64,000 bases of DNA from Deltaproteobacteria bacterium IMCC39146 (lineage in GTDB: Bacteria > Desulfobacterota > Desulfuromonadia > Desulfuromonadales > BM103). Location of the stretch: NCBI GenBank assembly GCA_030005635.1, contig JARUHP010000008.1, positions 62,001 to 126,000 of the forward strand, given 5' to 3'. The translations under genes and the position numbers were made by a program. The notes below the pieces were generated by a model that had not been told where the DNA came from, did no database searches, and saw nothing but the letters and a program-made list of their open reading frames with translations. Positions 8,620 through 17,865 of this stretch are shown piece by piece; position 1 is the first letter of the stretch; every line of letters starts with the position of its first letter.

Positions 8620-9285
8620 ATGATTGCTGTTCGTGAACTTTCAAAAAGCTTTGTTACAGATCGTGGCAGAATCGATGTTCTGAAGAACGTTGACCTCGAC
8701 ATTCGTGCTGGCGAACGCATCGCTGTTGTTGGTTCTTCCGGCGCCGGCAAAACCACGCTGATGCATCTGCTCGGTGGCCTGGATCGGCCAACCAGCGGCT
8801 CTGTTTGCTTCGCTGATAAAGACATCTTTCGTTACTCCGCACAGGAACTGGACGCCTTTCGTAACCGCTCCATCGGCTTTGTTTTCCAGTTTCATCAACT
8901 GTTGCCCGAGTTCAGCGCCCTGGAAAATGTCATGATGCCTGCCTTGATCGGACGGTCTTCGGTTAAGGACGCCGAGTCACGTGCGATTGAAATCCTTAAG
9001 GCTGTTGGTCTTGATCATCGTCTCGACCATAAGCCGGGGCAACTCTCGGGTGGAGAGCAGCAGCGGGTAGCTATTGGGCGCTCTCTGACCATGTCGCCAA
9101 GGTTGCTTTTGGCGGATGAACCGACGGGCAATCTCGATAGTGGGACCTCCGATGAGATCCTGGCTCTGCTTGACCGTTTGCACGACGAACGAGATCTGAC
9201 GATCGTGGTTGTGACCCATAGCGAAAAAGTTGCGAAACATATGGATCGGGTCGTGCATATGGAAGATGGCTTCTTGAAAACCTGA
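8620..9285 (+). CDS. lolD: Lipoprotein-releasing ABC transporter ATPase LolD
   Basis: A 221-residue ABC ATPase that powers the Lol complex. Walker A is [10 protein letters not shown] (about 38-47), the ABC signature is [15 protein letters not shown], and Walker B is [12 protein letters not shown] with the His switch in [10 protein letters not shown]. The [19 protein letters not shown] stretch is typical of LolD and related MacB-type ATPases. It starts nine bases after the permease stop, so the two are one operon. Confidence 0.95.
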   Translation: MIAVRELSKSFVTDRGRIDVLKNVDLDIRAGERIAVVGSSGAGKTTLMHLLGGLDRPTSGSVCFADKDIFRYSAQELDAFRNRSIGFVFQFHQLLPEFSALENVMMPALIGRSSVKDAESRAIEILKAVGLDHRLDHKPGQLSGGEQQRVAIGRSLTMSPRLLLADEPTGNLDSGTSDEILALLDRLHDERDLTIVVVTHSEKVAKHMDRVVHMEDGFLKT

Positions 9286-9336
9286 CGCCTGTGTTAAAAG
9301 GCTTCTTTTGCAAAGGCGATCAAGGCGACTTTATGG

Positions 9337-9365
9337 TTTACCTTCTGCCGGCAATTCCTTATAAT
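9337..9365 (+). promoter_or_regulatory. Predicted sigma-70 promoter of the bamA operon
   Basis: TTTACC (9337-9342), a 17-base spacer and a consensus TATAAT (9360-9365) lie 45 bases before the chosen bamA start. It would drive bamA-skp and possibly the long lipid A operon behind them. Confidence 0.55.
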
Positions 9366-9409
9366 GACGCGATTTTTAACCTGTTAACATGATTTGGAGT
9401 AACATTGAT

Positions 9410-11674
9410 ATGATGAAGAGGGCTCTTGTGTTATTGGTCTGCCTTTCACTGGCTTTTCCTGCCTGGGCTGCAGAAGAATTTTTTCTCGCAGATGTCCAGG
9501 TTAAAGGTAATCAGCGAGTGAAGACTGATGATGTCTTAAATGCTGTGAGCATCAAGCCGGGGCAGAAAGTCACTCCTGCTGATATCGACGCCGCTATGGG
9601 CGATATTTACAAGATGGAACGCTTCTCAGATATCACCTCTGATATTTCCGGAGAGGCTGACGCATCCGTGTTGACCTTCATTGTGCAAGAGCGCCCCCTG
9701 GTGCGTAATGTGCGTTTCGAGGGCAACGATAAACTCAGCACTGAAAAATTACGTGAAGTCATCACTGTTAAAGTCCCTGATATTTATGATCCGTTTGAAG
9801 TTAACAACAGTGTCGAACAGGTTAAAGTTGCCTATATCATGGAAGGCTATTATGCAGCGGAAATTACTGCTGATAGCCATGTTAATGAGAAGAATGAAAC
9901 GCTTGTCACCTTCCGCATCAAGGAAGGCGATATCGTTCGGATTAAGGATATTCGTTTCGATGGAAATACGGTCTTTGATGAAGGTGATATCAGAGATGCG
10001 ATGGATACCAAGGAAAAGTGGATCTTTTCCTGGATAACGGATCGCGGCAATTACAACGAACTTCTGTTGAATCAGGATCTTGAAAGGATTGCTGACCTTT
10101 ATTTTAATGAAGGTTACGTCCGTGTCAAGGTTCGCGAACCGGTCATCTCTCTGGTCGATAATGATAAACACATGCTGCTGCTTATTCATATTGATGAAGG
10201 GCCTCAGTACCGGATGGGCACGGTTGACGCTCAGGGTGATTTGACCCGGGACAAGGAGGAACTTCTGGCCCTGGTAGGGTTGAATCCCGGCGATGTTTTC
10301 TCCCGTTCTCAATTGCGCAAGGGTGTTGAGATTGTCACTGATGTTTATGCTGACCAGGGTTACGCCTATGCGAACGTCTCGCCTTTGACGCGCGCCAATG
10401 ACGAAAGCAAGCTGATCGACATGATGCTTGATATCGAGCAGGGCCCGCAAGTCTCGGTTGAACGTATCAATATTACCGGTAACACCAAGACGCGCGACAA
10501 GGTTATCCGTCGCGAAATGAAACTTGTTGAGGGTGATCTGTTCAACGCAACCAACCTGAAACGGAGCAAGGCTCGAATCAACAACCTCGGTTTTTTCGAG
10601 GCCGTGGATGTTGGCACCAGCGCCGGTTCCGACGACAGCCTGATGAATATTGATGTCAATGTTGAGGAGCGCTCAACCGGAACCTTCAGTGTCGGTGCCG
10701 GTTATTCCTCGGTTGATGGTGTTGTCGCTCAGGGTTCCATAACCCAGGAAAACTTTCTGGGTCGGGGCTGGAGATTGAACCTTGCAGCTTCTCTTGGTAG
10801 CGAAAGCACGACTTATCAGCTCGGCCTTACTGATCCCTATTTCCTTGATACTCGTTGGACGCTTGGCGGTGAAATCTATAAGACCGAGCGGGAATGGTCA
10901 GATTTCAGCCGCGACGCCACGGGCTTTGCGGTTAAGGCCGGTCACCCGGTTGGCGAGTACTCCAGAGTCCTGGTTACCTATCGTTTTGAAAATAAAGAAA
11001 TTTATGATGTAGCTTTTTCGGCATCACCATCAATTTTGGAACAGGAAGGGACCTCTACTCTCAGTTCTGTTACAACTACATATAGCTACAATACAACGGA
11101 TAATCGTCTGGATCCCTCCGCTGGCACGGACTTGAGCGCGACCTGGGAGTTTGCCGGCGTCGGCGGCACTGAAAAATTCAGTAAGTATATCCTGGATAGC
11201 CGCCATTTCTGGCCCTGGAAATGGGATACGGTCTTCTCGGCTCATGGGCAGCTTGGTTATGTTCATGCTTTAAATGGTGGTATCGAAGACGTTCCGATTG
11301 ATGAAAGGTTCTTCCTCGGCGGCATTTACTCCCTTCGCGGTTTTGACTCTCGTGAAGTTGGACCACGTGACTTCCGCGGCGACTTCATCGGTGGTGATAC
11401 GGAAGCCTACTTTAATTTCGAATATATCTTCCCGCTGGTTAAAGACCTCGGCCTCAAGGGTGTGACCTTTTTTGACGTCGGCAACACCTGGAATTCCGAG
11501 GATTTCTTGGGAGAAGATGACGAGGCTTTTGCTTCCTGGCGTTATAGTGCAGGTGCTGGAGTCCGTTGGTTGAGCCCCATGGGCCCGATGCGTTTCGAGT
11601 ACGGGTATAATCTCGACGCCAGAGATTACGAGCCCAAGTCCAAGTTTGATTTTATGATTGGCCGATTTTTCTAA
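9410..11674 (+). CDS. bamA: Outer-membrane protein assembly factor BamA
   Basis: BamA inserts beta-barrel proteins into the outer membrane. A signal peptide (about residues 1-21, cleaved after AWAA) is followed by five POTRA domains (about 22-345) and a C-terminal beta barrel ending in the typical aromatic FMIGRFF. The barrel holds the RGFD motif (SLRGFDSREVG). The ATG at 9410 has TTTGGAG ten bases upstream. The in-frame ATG at 9389 lies before that ribosome site, so the shorter start is preferred. skp follows directly, as in most Gram-negative genomes. Length is 754 residues, slightly below E. coli BamA. Confidence 0.95.
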   Translation: MMKRALVLLVCLSLAFPAWAAEEFFLADVQVKGNQRVKTDDVLNAVSIKPGQKVTPADIDAAMGDIYKMERFSDITSDISGEADASVLTFIVQERPLVRNVRFEGNDKLSTEKLREVITVKVPDIYDPFEVNNSVEQVKVAYIMEGYYAAEITADSHVNEKNETLVTFRIKEGDIVRIKDIRFDGNTVFDEGDIRDAMDTKEKWIFSWITDRGNYNELLLNQDLERIADLYFNEGYVRVKVREPVISLVDNDKHMLLLIHIDEGPQYRMGTVDAQGDLTRDKEELLALVGLNPGDVFSRSQLRKGVEIVTDVYADQGYAYANVSPLTRANDESKLIDMMLDIEQGPQVSVERINITGNTKTRDKVIRREMKLVEGDLFNATNLKRSKARINNLGFFEAVDVGTSAGSDDSLMNIDVNVEERSTGTFSVGAGYSSVDGVVAQGSITQENFLGRGWRLNLAASLGSESTTYQLGLTDPYFLDTRWTLGGEIYKTEREWSDFSRDATGFAVKAGHPVGEYSRVLVTYRFENKEIYDVAFSASPSILEQEGTSTLSSVTTTYSYNTTDNRLDPSAGTDLSATWEFAGVGGTEKFSKYILDSRHFWPWKWDTVFSAHGQLGYVHALNGGIEDVPIDERFFLGGIYSLRGFDSREVGPRDFRGDFIGGDTEAYFNFEYIFPLVKDLGLKGVTFFDVGNTWNSEDFLGEDDEAFASWRYSAGAGVRWLSPMGPMRFEYGYNLDARDYEPKSKFDFMIGRFF

Positions 11675-11710
11675 AACTTACAGTAGTTATTCTTTTCAAG
11701 GAGATTATGT

Positions 11711-12226
11711 ATGAAGCAGTTTGTTGTTTTGATGTTGGTTTGTATTGGTCTGGTGGCCTCCCCTGTGATGGCACAGGCTCAGAAGATCGCTTATGTAGAT
11801 CTGCAGAAGGCTTTGAACCTTTCTTCTGCCGGCAAGGAAGCTAAAGAGAAGATAAAAACCGAGGTGCAGGGCTATGATGCTGAAGTACAGCAGCGTCAGG
11901 AAGAGTTGAAAAAGATTAAGGAAGATCTGGAAAAGCAGGCGATGCTCCTTTCAGAAGAAGCCCGCAATGCTAAAGAGCGTGATTACCAGCAGAAGGTTAA
12001 GGACTATCAGCGCTTCACCAAGGATATCCAGGAGACACTGCAACAGACGGACGCCGATTTGACCAGGAAAATTCTTGAGAAGCTCCTCAAGGTTGTTCAG
12101 GAGATCGGTAAGAGCGATGGTTACCTGATGGTCCTCGAGAAAACTGAAAGCTCCATTGTCTATGCCGACGAAAGTATCGATATTACCGACTCTGTGATCA
12201 AGGCTTTTGATAAACAAGGAAACTAA
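11711..12226 (+). CDS. skp: Periplasmic chaperone OmpH/Skp
   Basis: A 171-residue periplasmic chaperone. A signal peptide ending at VMAQA (about residue 22) is followed by [11 protein letters not shown], the conserved start of the mature Skp/OmpH fold. A long charged coiled-coil arm (about residues 45-125) is rich in E, K and Q. Skp trimers hold unfolded barrel proteins on their way to BamA, which is encoded just upstream. An AAGGAG ribosome site precedes the ATG. Confidence 0.93.
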   Translation: MKQFVVLMLVCIGLVASPVMAQAQKIAYVDLQKALNLSSAGKEAKEKIKTEVQGYDAEVQQRQEELKKIKEDLEKQAMLLSEEARNAKERDYQQKVKDYQRFTKDIQETLQQTDADLTRKILEKLLKVVQEIGKSDGYLMVLEKTESSIVYADESIDITDSVIKAFDKQGN

Positions 12227-12231
12227 CCACT

Positions 12232-13293
12232 ATGAAAGCTGAGCGCAGGGGAATGACCTCCCTGGCTGTTCTGGCAGACCTGGTAGGGGGGTGCGTCTCT
12301 GGCGACCCCTCTACTTCTGTTTCCGGTGTAGCTCCTCTTGATCTTGCCGGGCCAGGCCAGATTTCTTTTCTGGCGAACCCAAAATACAAGGAAAAACTGG
12401 CTGACTGCAATGCTGCGGCGGTCATTGCCCACCCTTCTTTGATTGGTAGCCTGGCGACACCGCTGATCCTTATCGAGAACCCTTATCTTGCTTTTGCCAA
12501 GATCCTGACCTTCTTTGAGGTCTCGCCTCATGTGGGACTGGGGGTGATGGCCGGCGCTCATGTCCATTCTGATGCCACCTTTGGCGAGAATGTCACTATT
12601 TATCCCGGAGCCGTTGTTTCTGCCGGCGCCAGAATAGGTAAGGGGACTCAGCTGCATTCAGGTGTTGTGATAGGTGAAGATGCAGTTGTTGGTGAGGATT
12701 GTCTTCTGCACGCCAATACCACAGTGCGTGAAAAGTGTATCCTCGGTAATCGTGTGATTCTTCAGCCTGGCGCGGTTGTTGGTTCTGATGGTTTTGGTTT
12801 TGCTCCAGACGGACAGAGCTACTACAAAATTCCCCAGGTTGGTCAGGTTATCATTGAAGATGATGTCGAGATCGGAGCCTGCAGTTGTGTTGATCGTGGC
12901 ACCTTGGGGATCACGCGAATAGGGCGTGGTGTGAAAATTGATAATCTTGTACAGATTGCCCACAATGTACAGGTTGGTGAAGATACTGTTATGGCCTCTC
13001 AGTCTGGGATTGCTGGCAGTGCTGTGATTGGTAAACACTGCACTTTTGGCGGTCAAACAGGGGTCGCTGGTCATATAAAGGTCGGCGATAATGTTACTCT
13101 GGCAGGGCGCGGCGGCATATCCAATAATGCCGAAGGCTATCAAATGCTAGCGGGCCTTCCGGCAATGCCCCACCGTGATTGGCTTAAAGCCACGATGACC
13201 ATGACGCACCTGCCGGAAATGCGGCGTGAGTTAAAACGCCTTAAAAAAGAGATCGAAGAACTTAAAAGCAAGTTGTCAAAGGATGAAGATTGA
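12232..13293 (+). CDS. lpxD: UDP-3-O-acylglucosamine N-acyltransferase LpxD
   Basis: LpxD adds the second 3-hydroxyacyl chain, at the 2-amino position of the lipid A precursor. The N-terminal uridine-binding domain (about 1-100) precedes a left-handed beta helix of hexapeptide repeats (about 105-310). The catalytic histidine lies in [11 protein letters not shown], and [11 protein letters not shown] is an LpxD hallmark. The C-terminal helix is charged. A later ATG at 12253 is possible, but its purine-rich stretch is too close to act as a ribosome site, so 12232 is kept. The gene starts five bases after skp and nearly overlaps fabZ. Confidence 0.94.
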   Translation: MKAERRGMTSLAVLADLVGGCVSGDPSTSVSGVAPLDLAGPGQISFLANPKYKEKLADCNAAAVIAHPSLIGSLATPLILIENPYLAFAKILTFFEVSPHVGLGVMAGAHVHSDATFGENVTIYPGAVVSAGARIGKGTQLHSGVVIGEDAVVGEDCLLHANTTVREKCILGNRVILQPGAVVGSDGFGFAPDGQSYYKIPQVGQVIIEDDVEIGACSCVDRGTLGITRIGRGVKIDNLVQIAHNVQVGEDTVMASQSGIAGSAVIGKHCTFGGQTGVAGHIKVGDNVTLAGRGGISNNAEGYQMLAGLPAMPHRDWLKATMTMTHLPEMRRELKRLKKEIEELKSKLSKDED

Positions 13294-13295
13294 TT

Positions 13296-13730
13296 ATGGA
13301 ATTAAGCACTTTGGATATCATGAAGCTCTTGCCGCACCGTTATCCCTTTCTACTTGTTGACAAAATAGCTGAGTTTGAAACGGGTAAAAGCATCCTTGGC
13401 ATAAAAAATGTCACGATTAATGAACCCTTTTTTCAGGGGCATTTCCCGGAACATCCAATCATGCCAGGTGTTCTTATCCTTGAGGCTATGGCGCAGGTTG
13501 GTGGTGTTTATGCAGTTCTAGCTAAAGAGGTTGGAGAAAATCAGGTTCCCTACTTTGTCGGCATAGATAAGGCGAAGTTTCGCAAGCCGGTTCTTCCTGG
13601 TGATGTCCTGTATCTGAATCTGGAGCTGCTCAAGGTCCGGCGTGGCATTTATCTGTTTAAGGCTATAGCCACTGTTAATGACAAAGTGGTTGCTGAAGCA
13701 GAATTGAAAGCAACTTTTACCGATAAGTAA
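13296..13730 (+). CDS. fabZ: 3-hydroxyacyl-ACP dehydratase FabZ
   Basis: FabZ (144 residues) dehydrates 3-hydroxyacyl-ACP and competes with lipid A synthesis for that substrate, which explains its place between lpxD and lpxA. The hot-dog fold carries HRYPFLLVD and the catalytic [19 protein letters not shown] helix with active-site His and Glu. The ATG at 13296 is chosen. A TTG at 13290, overlapping the lpxD stop and better spaced from AAAGGA, is an alternative that would add two residues. Confidence 0.94.
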   Translation: MELSTLDIMKLLPHRYPFLLVDKIAEFETGKSILGIKNVTINEPFFQGHFPEHPIMPGVLILEAMAQVGGVYAVLAKEVGENQVPYFVGIDKAKFRKPVLPGDVLYLNLELLKVRRGIYLFKAIATVNDKVVAEAELKATFTDK

Positions 13731-13739
13731 GGGGCGTTT

Positions 13740-14510
13740 ATGATCCACTCGACAGCAATTATTCATCCTGGTGCCAAAATAGCCGAGAATGTCAGCATTG
13801 GACCGTACAGCGTTATTGGCGAGAATGTTGTCATCGGTTCAGGGACAACTGTCGCTTCTCATGCCGTGATTGAAGGATGGACTGAAATCGGTTGCGATAA
13901 CAAGATCTTTCAGTTCTCATCAATCGGTGCCAATCCGCAAGACCTCAAGTATGCCGGTGAGGATACTCGTTTGAAGATTGGCGACAGAAATCAATTCAGA
14001 GAATTTACCACTATGAATCGGGGGACGGCAGAGGGTGGTGGCTTGACGACGATTGGTAACGATAACCTGTTTATGGCTTATTCTCATGTCGCGCATGATT
14101 GTATTGTTAACGATCATGTTATACTGGCGAATGGTGCAACACTCGCTGGGCATGTTGAAGTCGAATCCACCGCAATCCTCGGTGGCCTGGTTGCTGTTCA
14201 TCAATTCTGTCGCATCGGCAGTCATACCATGATCAGCGGTGGTGCTATGGTGACACAAGATATTCCTCCCTATACGATTGCGCAGGGAGATCGGGCAAAA
14301 ACGGTTGGTTTGAACCTGATTGGATTGAAGAGACGAGGCTTTTCCGAAGAGACCATACGGGGGATCAAAAAAGCATATCGTCTTATTTTCCGTTCAGGAG
14401 CGCGTCTGGAAGATGCTTTAGCCCAAGTCTCAAGTGAGATTGAACCTTCTCCTGAGCTAGATCACTTTGTTGAATTTATTAAAGATAGTCAGCGTGGTAT
14501 TGCCAGATGA
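13740..14510 (+). CDS. lpxA: UDP-GlcNAc (or UDP-GlcNAc3N) acyltransferase LpxA
   Basis: LpxA (256 residues) performs the first acylation of lipid A synthesis. Ten turns of hexapeptide beta helix are followed by a helical C-terminus with LKRRGFS. The catalytic His is in VAHDC, with others in LAGHV and AVHQFC. The residue matching E. coli Gly173 (hydrocarbon-ruler position) is Gly within MISGG, which suggests long acyl chains. Next to a GnnA/GnnB-like pair it may prefer the 3-amino sugar. The region reading FTTMNRGT differs from the E. coli SVTIHRGT and is worth comparing with UDP-GlcNAc3N-selective LpxAs. Confidence 0.95.
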   Translation: MIHSTAIIHPGAKIAENVSIGPYSVIGENVVIGSGTTVASHAVIEGWTEIGCDNKIFQFSSIGANPQDLKYAGEDTRLKIGDRNQFREFTTMNRGTAEGGGLTTIGNDNLFMAYSHVAHDCIVNDHVILANGATLAGHVEVESTAILGGLVAVHQFCRIGSHTMISGGAMVTQDIPPYTIAQGDRAKTVGLNLIGLKRRGFSEETIRGIKKAYRLIFRSGARLEDALAQVSSEIEPSPELDHFVEFIKDSQRGIAR

Positions 14511-15472
14511 GTGATCCTGTTGCTAATAAACTACGGGCGGCAGTTATTGGAGTTGGTTACCTGGGTCATTTTCATGCCCAGAAATATCAGGCGAATCAAG
14601 ACGTTGAACTCGTCGGTGTGGTTGACTCTGATTTAGCCCGGGCAGAAGAGATCGCAGCAGAAGTGGGTGCCCAGGCTTTTGCTGATTATCATGATGTCCT
14701 GCCACTGGTTGACATGGTTTCCATCGTTGTGCCGACTCAGTTTCATTACGCTGTTGCTAAAGATTGCTTCAATGCCGGTTGCCATGTGTTATTGGAAAAA
14801 CCAATTACGCAAACAGTGGCTGAGGCTGACGAACTGATCCAACTCGCAGAGAGTAAGGGTCTGACCTTTCAGGTCGGGCATCTGGAACGATTTAACCCTG
14901 CTGTCATGGCATTAAAGGGCATTTTGCATAATCCTGAGTTCATTGAATCTCATCGCCTAGCACCGTTCAAACCACGCGGAACAGATGTCAATGTGGTCCT
15001 TGACCTTATGATTCATGATATTGATATTCTGCTTAGCCTGGTCGATCATCCGTTGAAAACGATTAACTCGGTTGGGGTTCCTGTTCTCTCTGAAGAAGTT
15101 GACATCGCGAATGCCAGGCTCCAGTTTGAGAACGGGTGCGTAGCAAATGTCACTGCAAGCCGTGCCAGTCGTGAGACGATGCGCAAAATGCGCATTTTTC
15201 AACAGGACGCTTACGTCTCAATCGATTTTCAAAGCCGAAAGATTTCGATTTATAAGAAGAAGAAAGGGATTTCTTTAATTCCTGGTTTGCCAAATGTCGG
15301 TATTGAAGAGCACAGCTTTGACCAGGGAGACCCATTAAAAGACGAGATTGATTCCTTTGTCTCCTCAGTACGCCATAGGACCCCGCCAGTTGTCTCTGGC
15401 GTTGATGGGAAAAGGGCTCTGGAGGTTGCGATTCAGATTACAGGTAAACTTTGGCATGAAGTGACAGAGTAG
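14507..15472 (+). CDS. Gfo/Idh/MocA oxidoreductase, GnnA-like
   Basis: A 321-residue NAD-dependent sugar oxidoreductase. The Rossmann motif GVGYLGHFHA is at the N-terminus and the family EKPIT motif is near residue 100; HDIDI and the GHLERFNP segment line the substrate pocket. It starts inside the lpxA stop (ATGA) and is followed by a PLP aminotransferase and then lpxB. In Acidithiobacillus ferrooxidans gnnA and gnnB lie in the same position and make UDP-GlcNAc3N, the precursor of amide-linked lipid A, by oxidising and transaminating C3 of UDP-GlcNAc. By context this would be the C3 oxidase. A WbpB-like role in O-antigen sugar synthesis is the main alternative. Confidence 0.85.
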   Translation: MSDPVANKLRAAVIGVGYLGHFHAQKYQANQDVELVGVVDSDLARAEEIAAEVGAQAFADYHDVLPLVDMVSIVVPTQFHYAVAKDCFNAGCHVLLEKPITQTVAEADELIQLAESKGLTFQVGHLERFNPAVMALKGILHNPEFIESHRLAPFKPRGTDVNVVLDLMIHDIDILLSLVDHPLKTINSVGVPVLSEEVDIANARLQFENGCVANVTASRASRETMRKMRIFQQDAYVSIDFQSRKISIYKKKKGISLIPGLPNVGIEEHSFDQGDPLKDEIDSFVSSVRHRTPPVVSGVDGKRALEVAIQITGKLWHEVTE

Positions 15473-15498
15473 GCACTCTTTGATAACTTTGTTGGCTC

Positions 15499-15527
15499 AG
15501 GCGAGGGGCAGACGGCCTGTCTCGCCT
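15499..15527 (+). terminator. Hairpin between the oxidoreductase and aminotransferase genes
   Basis: AGGCGAG (15499-15505) pairs with CTCGCCT (15521-15527) and is followed by AAATTGTTT. The T-tract is weak. It may attenuate rather than stop transcription, since the genes on both sides appear functionally linked. Confidence 0.4.
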
Positions 15528-15580
15528 AAATTGTTTCTGTAGCATAATTTTTTACTTTTTTAAAAGAATAGAGAAAATTT

Positions 15581-16675
15581 ATGAATATACCAATGGTAGA
15601 CCTCGGTGCTCAGTACCAGGAATTAAAAGAAGATATTGACCAGGCCATTTCAGGGGTTCTGGACTCGTCATACTTCGTTCTTGGGCCACAAGGAAAAGCG
15701 TTTGAAGAAGAGATGGCTGCTTATCTGGGTGTCAAGCATACTGTCGGTGTTGCTTCCGGGACTGACGCTCTGCACCTTGCCTTGCGAGCAGCAGGGTTGA
15801 CAGCAGGTGATGAAATTATCACGACGCCATTTACTTTTATTGCGACGGCGGAAGCTATCGCCTATGTGGGAGCGACTCCGGTTTTTGTCGATATTGATCC
15901 CAAAACGTTCAATATAGATATTCAGTTGGCTGAGAAAGCGATTACAGAAAAAACCAAAGCCATTATTCCTGTGCATCTCTTTGGTCAACCTGCTGACCTG
16001 ACCCCACTGAAGGCGATCTGCGACGCAAACGATCTTCTCCTTGTTGAAGATTGTGCTCAGTCTTGCGGAGCAAATTACGCTGGAAAGATGACTGGAGCAT
16101 GGGGCGATCTCGGTTGTTTTTCGTTCTTCCCGAGTAAAAATCTTGGTTGCTTTGGTGATGGTGGCTTGATCAGCACTGACGATGATGCTCTGGCAGAAGA
16201 AATCCGAGTACTGCGTAATCACGGCAGTCGTGAGCGCTATCATCATTCAATCATTGGCATGAACAGTCGTCTTGATGATCTGCAGGCGGCAATCCTGAGG
16301 GTCAAACTTAAACATCTCGACCGATTTAATCAGCAACGACGTGTCAATGCTCACCGGTATTCGTCAAAACTGGCTGAGCTTGGAATTACTGCCCCCTATG
16401 AAGATGGCAAAGGTGTGCATGTCTATCACCAGTACACGATGCTTGTTGATAATCGTGAGGTGATTCATCAGGCACTGGCTGATTCCGGTATCGCTTCAGC
16501 GGTTTATTATCCGATTCCACTTCATCAACAGGCCGTCTTTAAGGAGAGTTGTTCAGGGCTTTCCCTGCCTGTCAGTGAGCAGACTGCGCAGCGGGTTCTC
16601 TCTCTGCCCATTTACCCAGAGTTGACTGATGGTCAGGTTGACAGAGTCCTTGAAGTGATTAGCAAGGCTCTGTAG
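15581..16675 (+). CDS. DegT/DnrJ/EryC1 aminotransferase, GnnB-like
   Basis: A 364-residue PLP-dependent sugar aminotransferase (type I fold). ASGTDALHLALRA is the phosphate-binding start, VEDCAQSCGA holds the cofactor aspartate region, and the Schiff-base lysine is in FFPSKNLGCFGDGG (about residue 186). It resembles the C3 aminotransferases GnnB and WbpE. Lying directly behind a Gfo/Idh oxidoreductase and before lpxB, it is predicted to aminate 3-keto-UDP-GlcNAc for lipid A. Transfer onto a sugar for the O-chain instead cannot be excluded. The 108-base gap upstream contains a weak hairpin and an AT-rich stretch that could hold its own promoter. Confidence 0.87.
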   Translation: MNIPMVDLGAQYQELKEDIDQAISGVLDSSYFVLGPQGKAFEEEMAAYLGVKHTVGVASGTDALHLALRAAGLTAGDEIITTPFTFIATAEAIAYVGATPVFVDIDPKTFNIDIQLAEKAITEKTKAIIPVHLFGQPADLTPLKAICDANDLLLVEDCAQSCGANYAGKMTGAWGDLGCFSFFPSKNLGCFGDGGLISTDDDALAEEIRVLRNHGSRERYHHSIIGMNSRLDDLQAAILRVKLKHLDRFNQQRRVNAHRYSSKLAELGITAPYEDGKGVHVYHQYTMLVDNREVIHQALADSGIASAVYYPIPLHQQAVFKESCSGLSLPVSEQTAQRVLSLPIYPELTDGQVDRVLEVISKAL

Positions 16676-16683
16676 AGGACGGC

Positions 16684-17865
16684 ATGAATAATCGTCTGAA
16701 ACCCAGAAGGGTCATGATCGTGACCGGGGAAGCGTCCGGTGACCTGCATGGTGCCAATCTGATCAAGGCCTCTCAAGAGCTTGACTCTGGTTTGCAATTC
16801 TTCGGTGTTGGTGGCCAGAATATGGAAGCCGCCGGCTGTGAAATTCTGATAGCTGGGGAAGAGTTGGCGGTCATGGGTATCGTCGAAGTGCTTGGCCATT
16901 TCCCGGTGATCTGGCGGTCGTTTCAAAAGTTGAAGAAAATCTTACATGGCCCCGAGCGACCTGATGCTCTGGTCCTGATTGATTTCCCAGAATTTAACCT
17001 TCGCCTGGCAAAACAAGCGAAGAAGGCGCGGGTTCCGGTCCTTTATTATGTCAGCCCTCAGGTTTGGGCCTGGCGCAGGGGCAGGGTTAAAAAGATTGCT
17101 GAAGTTGTTGATTCGTTGGCCGCCATATTTCCCTTTGAGCCGGAGTTGTATGATAGTCTCGATATCAATGTAGAATATGTTGGGCATCCCCTTTTAGACG
17201 AGTTTGATACTTCTGGAGAGCGTTTAAATCTTAGGGAAAAGCACCGGATCCCCGAGCACAAAAAAATTGTCGGTTTGTTCCCTGGTAGCAGGGGTAACGA
17301 ATTGCAATTTATTTTGAAAACCATCGTTGCCTCTGCGGAAATCATCTATGCAAAGAATACCGATGTACATTTTCTTGTGCCGGTGGCAGGATCTTTGCCT
17401 CAAGAGCAGATTGAATCGGCTTTCCCCGAAAATTTGCCGATCACTTTTATCGATTCGTCTAGTGTCTCCATTTATGATGTAGCCAGCAGTTGTGACATGA
17501 TCCTAACGGTTTCAGGGACCGTCACACTGCAAATCGCCTTGGTCGGTACGCCAATGGTCATCTTGTATAAGGTTTCGCCTCTTACCTATGAAATTGGTAA
17601 GAGATTGATCAAGGTAGATCATATCGGACTGGCGAATATCGTCGCTGGTAAACGTGTTGTGCCTGAGCTGATTCAGAATCAGGCGACGCCTGAGAGACTT
17701 GCAGCAGAGGCCTTAAAATTATTGCATGATGCAAACTATGCTGAGTTGGTTCGCCAGGAGTTGACTTCTGTTCGCGATAAACTGGGTCAACCTGGTTGCT
17801 CGGAACGGGTCGCAAAAATGCTGATACAACTGGTTTCGGCGCTACCGAAAAATGATCATGACTGA
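16684..17865 (+). CDS. lpxB: Lipid A disaccharide synthase LpxB
   Basis: LpxB (GT19, 393 residues) joins lipid X and UDP-diacyl-glucosamine to form the tetraacyl disaccharide. The N-terminal VTGEASGDLHGA motif is diagnostic, followed by YVSPQVWAWRRGR, VGHPLLDEF and the C-terminal nucleotide-binding part with LFPGSRGNEL and TVSGTVTLQIAL. Its end overlaps the msbA start. It acts at the inner-membrane surface. Confidence 0.95.
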   Translation: MNNRLKPRRVMIVTGEASGDLHGANLIKASQELDSGLQFFGVGGQNMEAAGCEILIAGEELAVMGIVEVLGHFPVIWRSFQKLKKILHGPERPDALVLIDFPEFNLRLAKQAKKARVPVLYYVSPQVWAWRRGRVKKIAEVVDSLAAIFPFEPELYDSLDINVEYVGHPLLDEFDTSGERLNLREKHRIPEHKKIVGLFPGSRGNELQFILKTIVASAEIIYAKNTDVHFLVPVAGSLPQEQIESAFPENLPITFIDSSSVSIYDVASSCDMILTVSGTVTLQIALVGTPMVILYKVSPLTYEIGKRLIKVDHIGLANIVAGKRVVPELIQNQATPERLAAEALKLLHDANYAELVRQELTSVRDKLGQPGCSERVAKMLIQLVSALPKNDHD

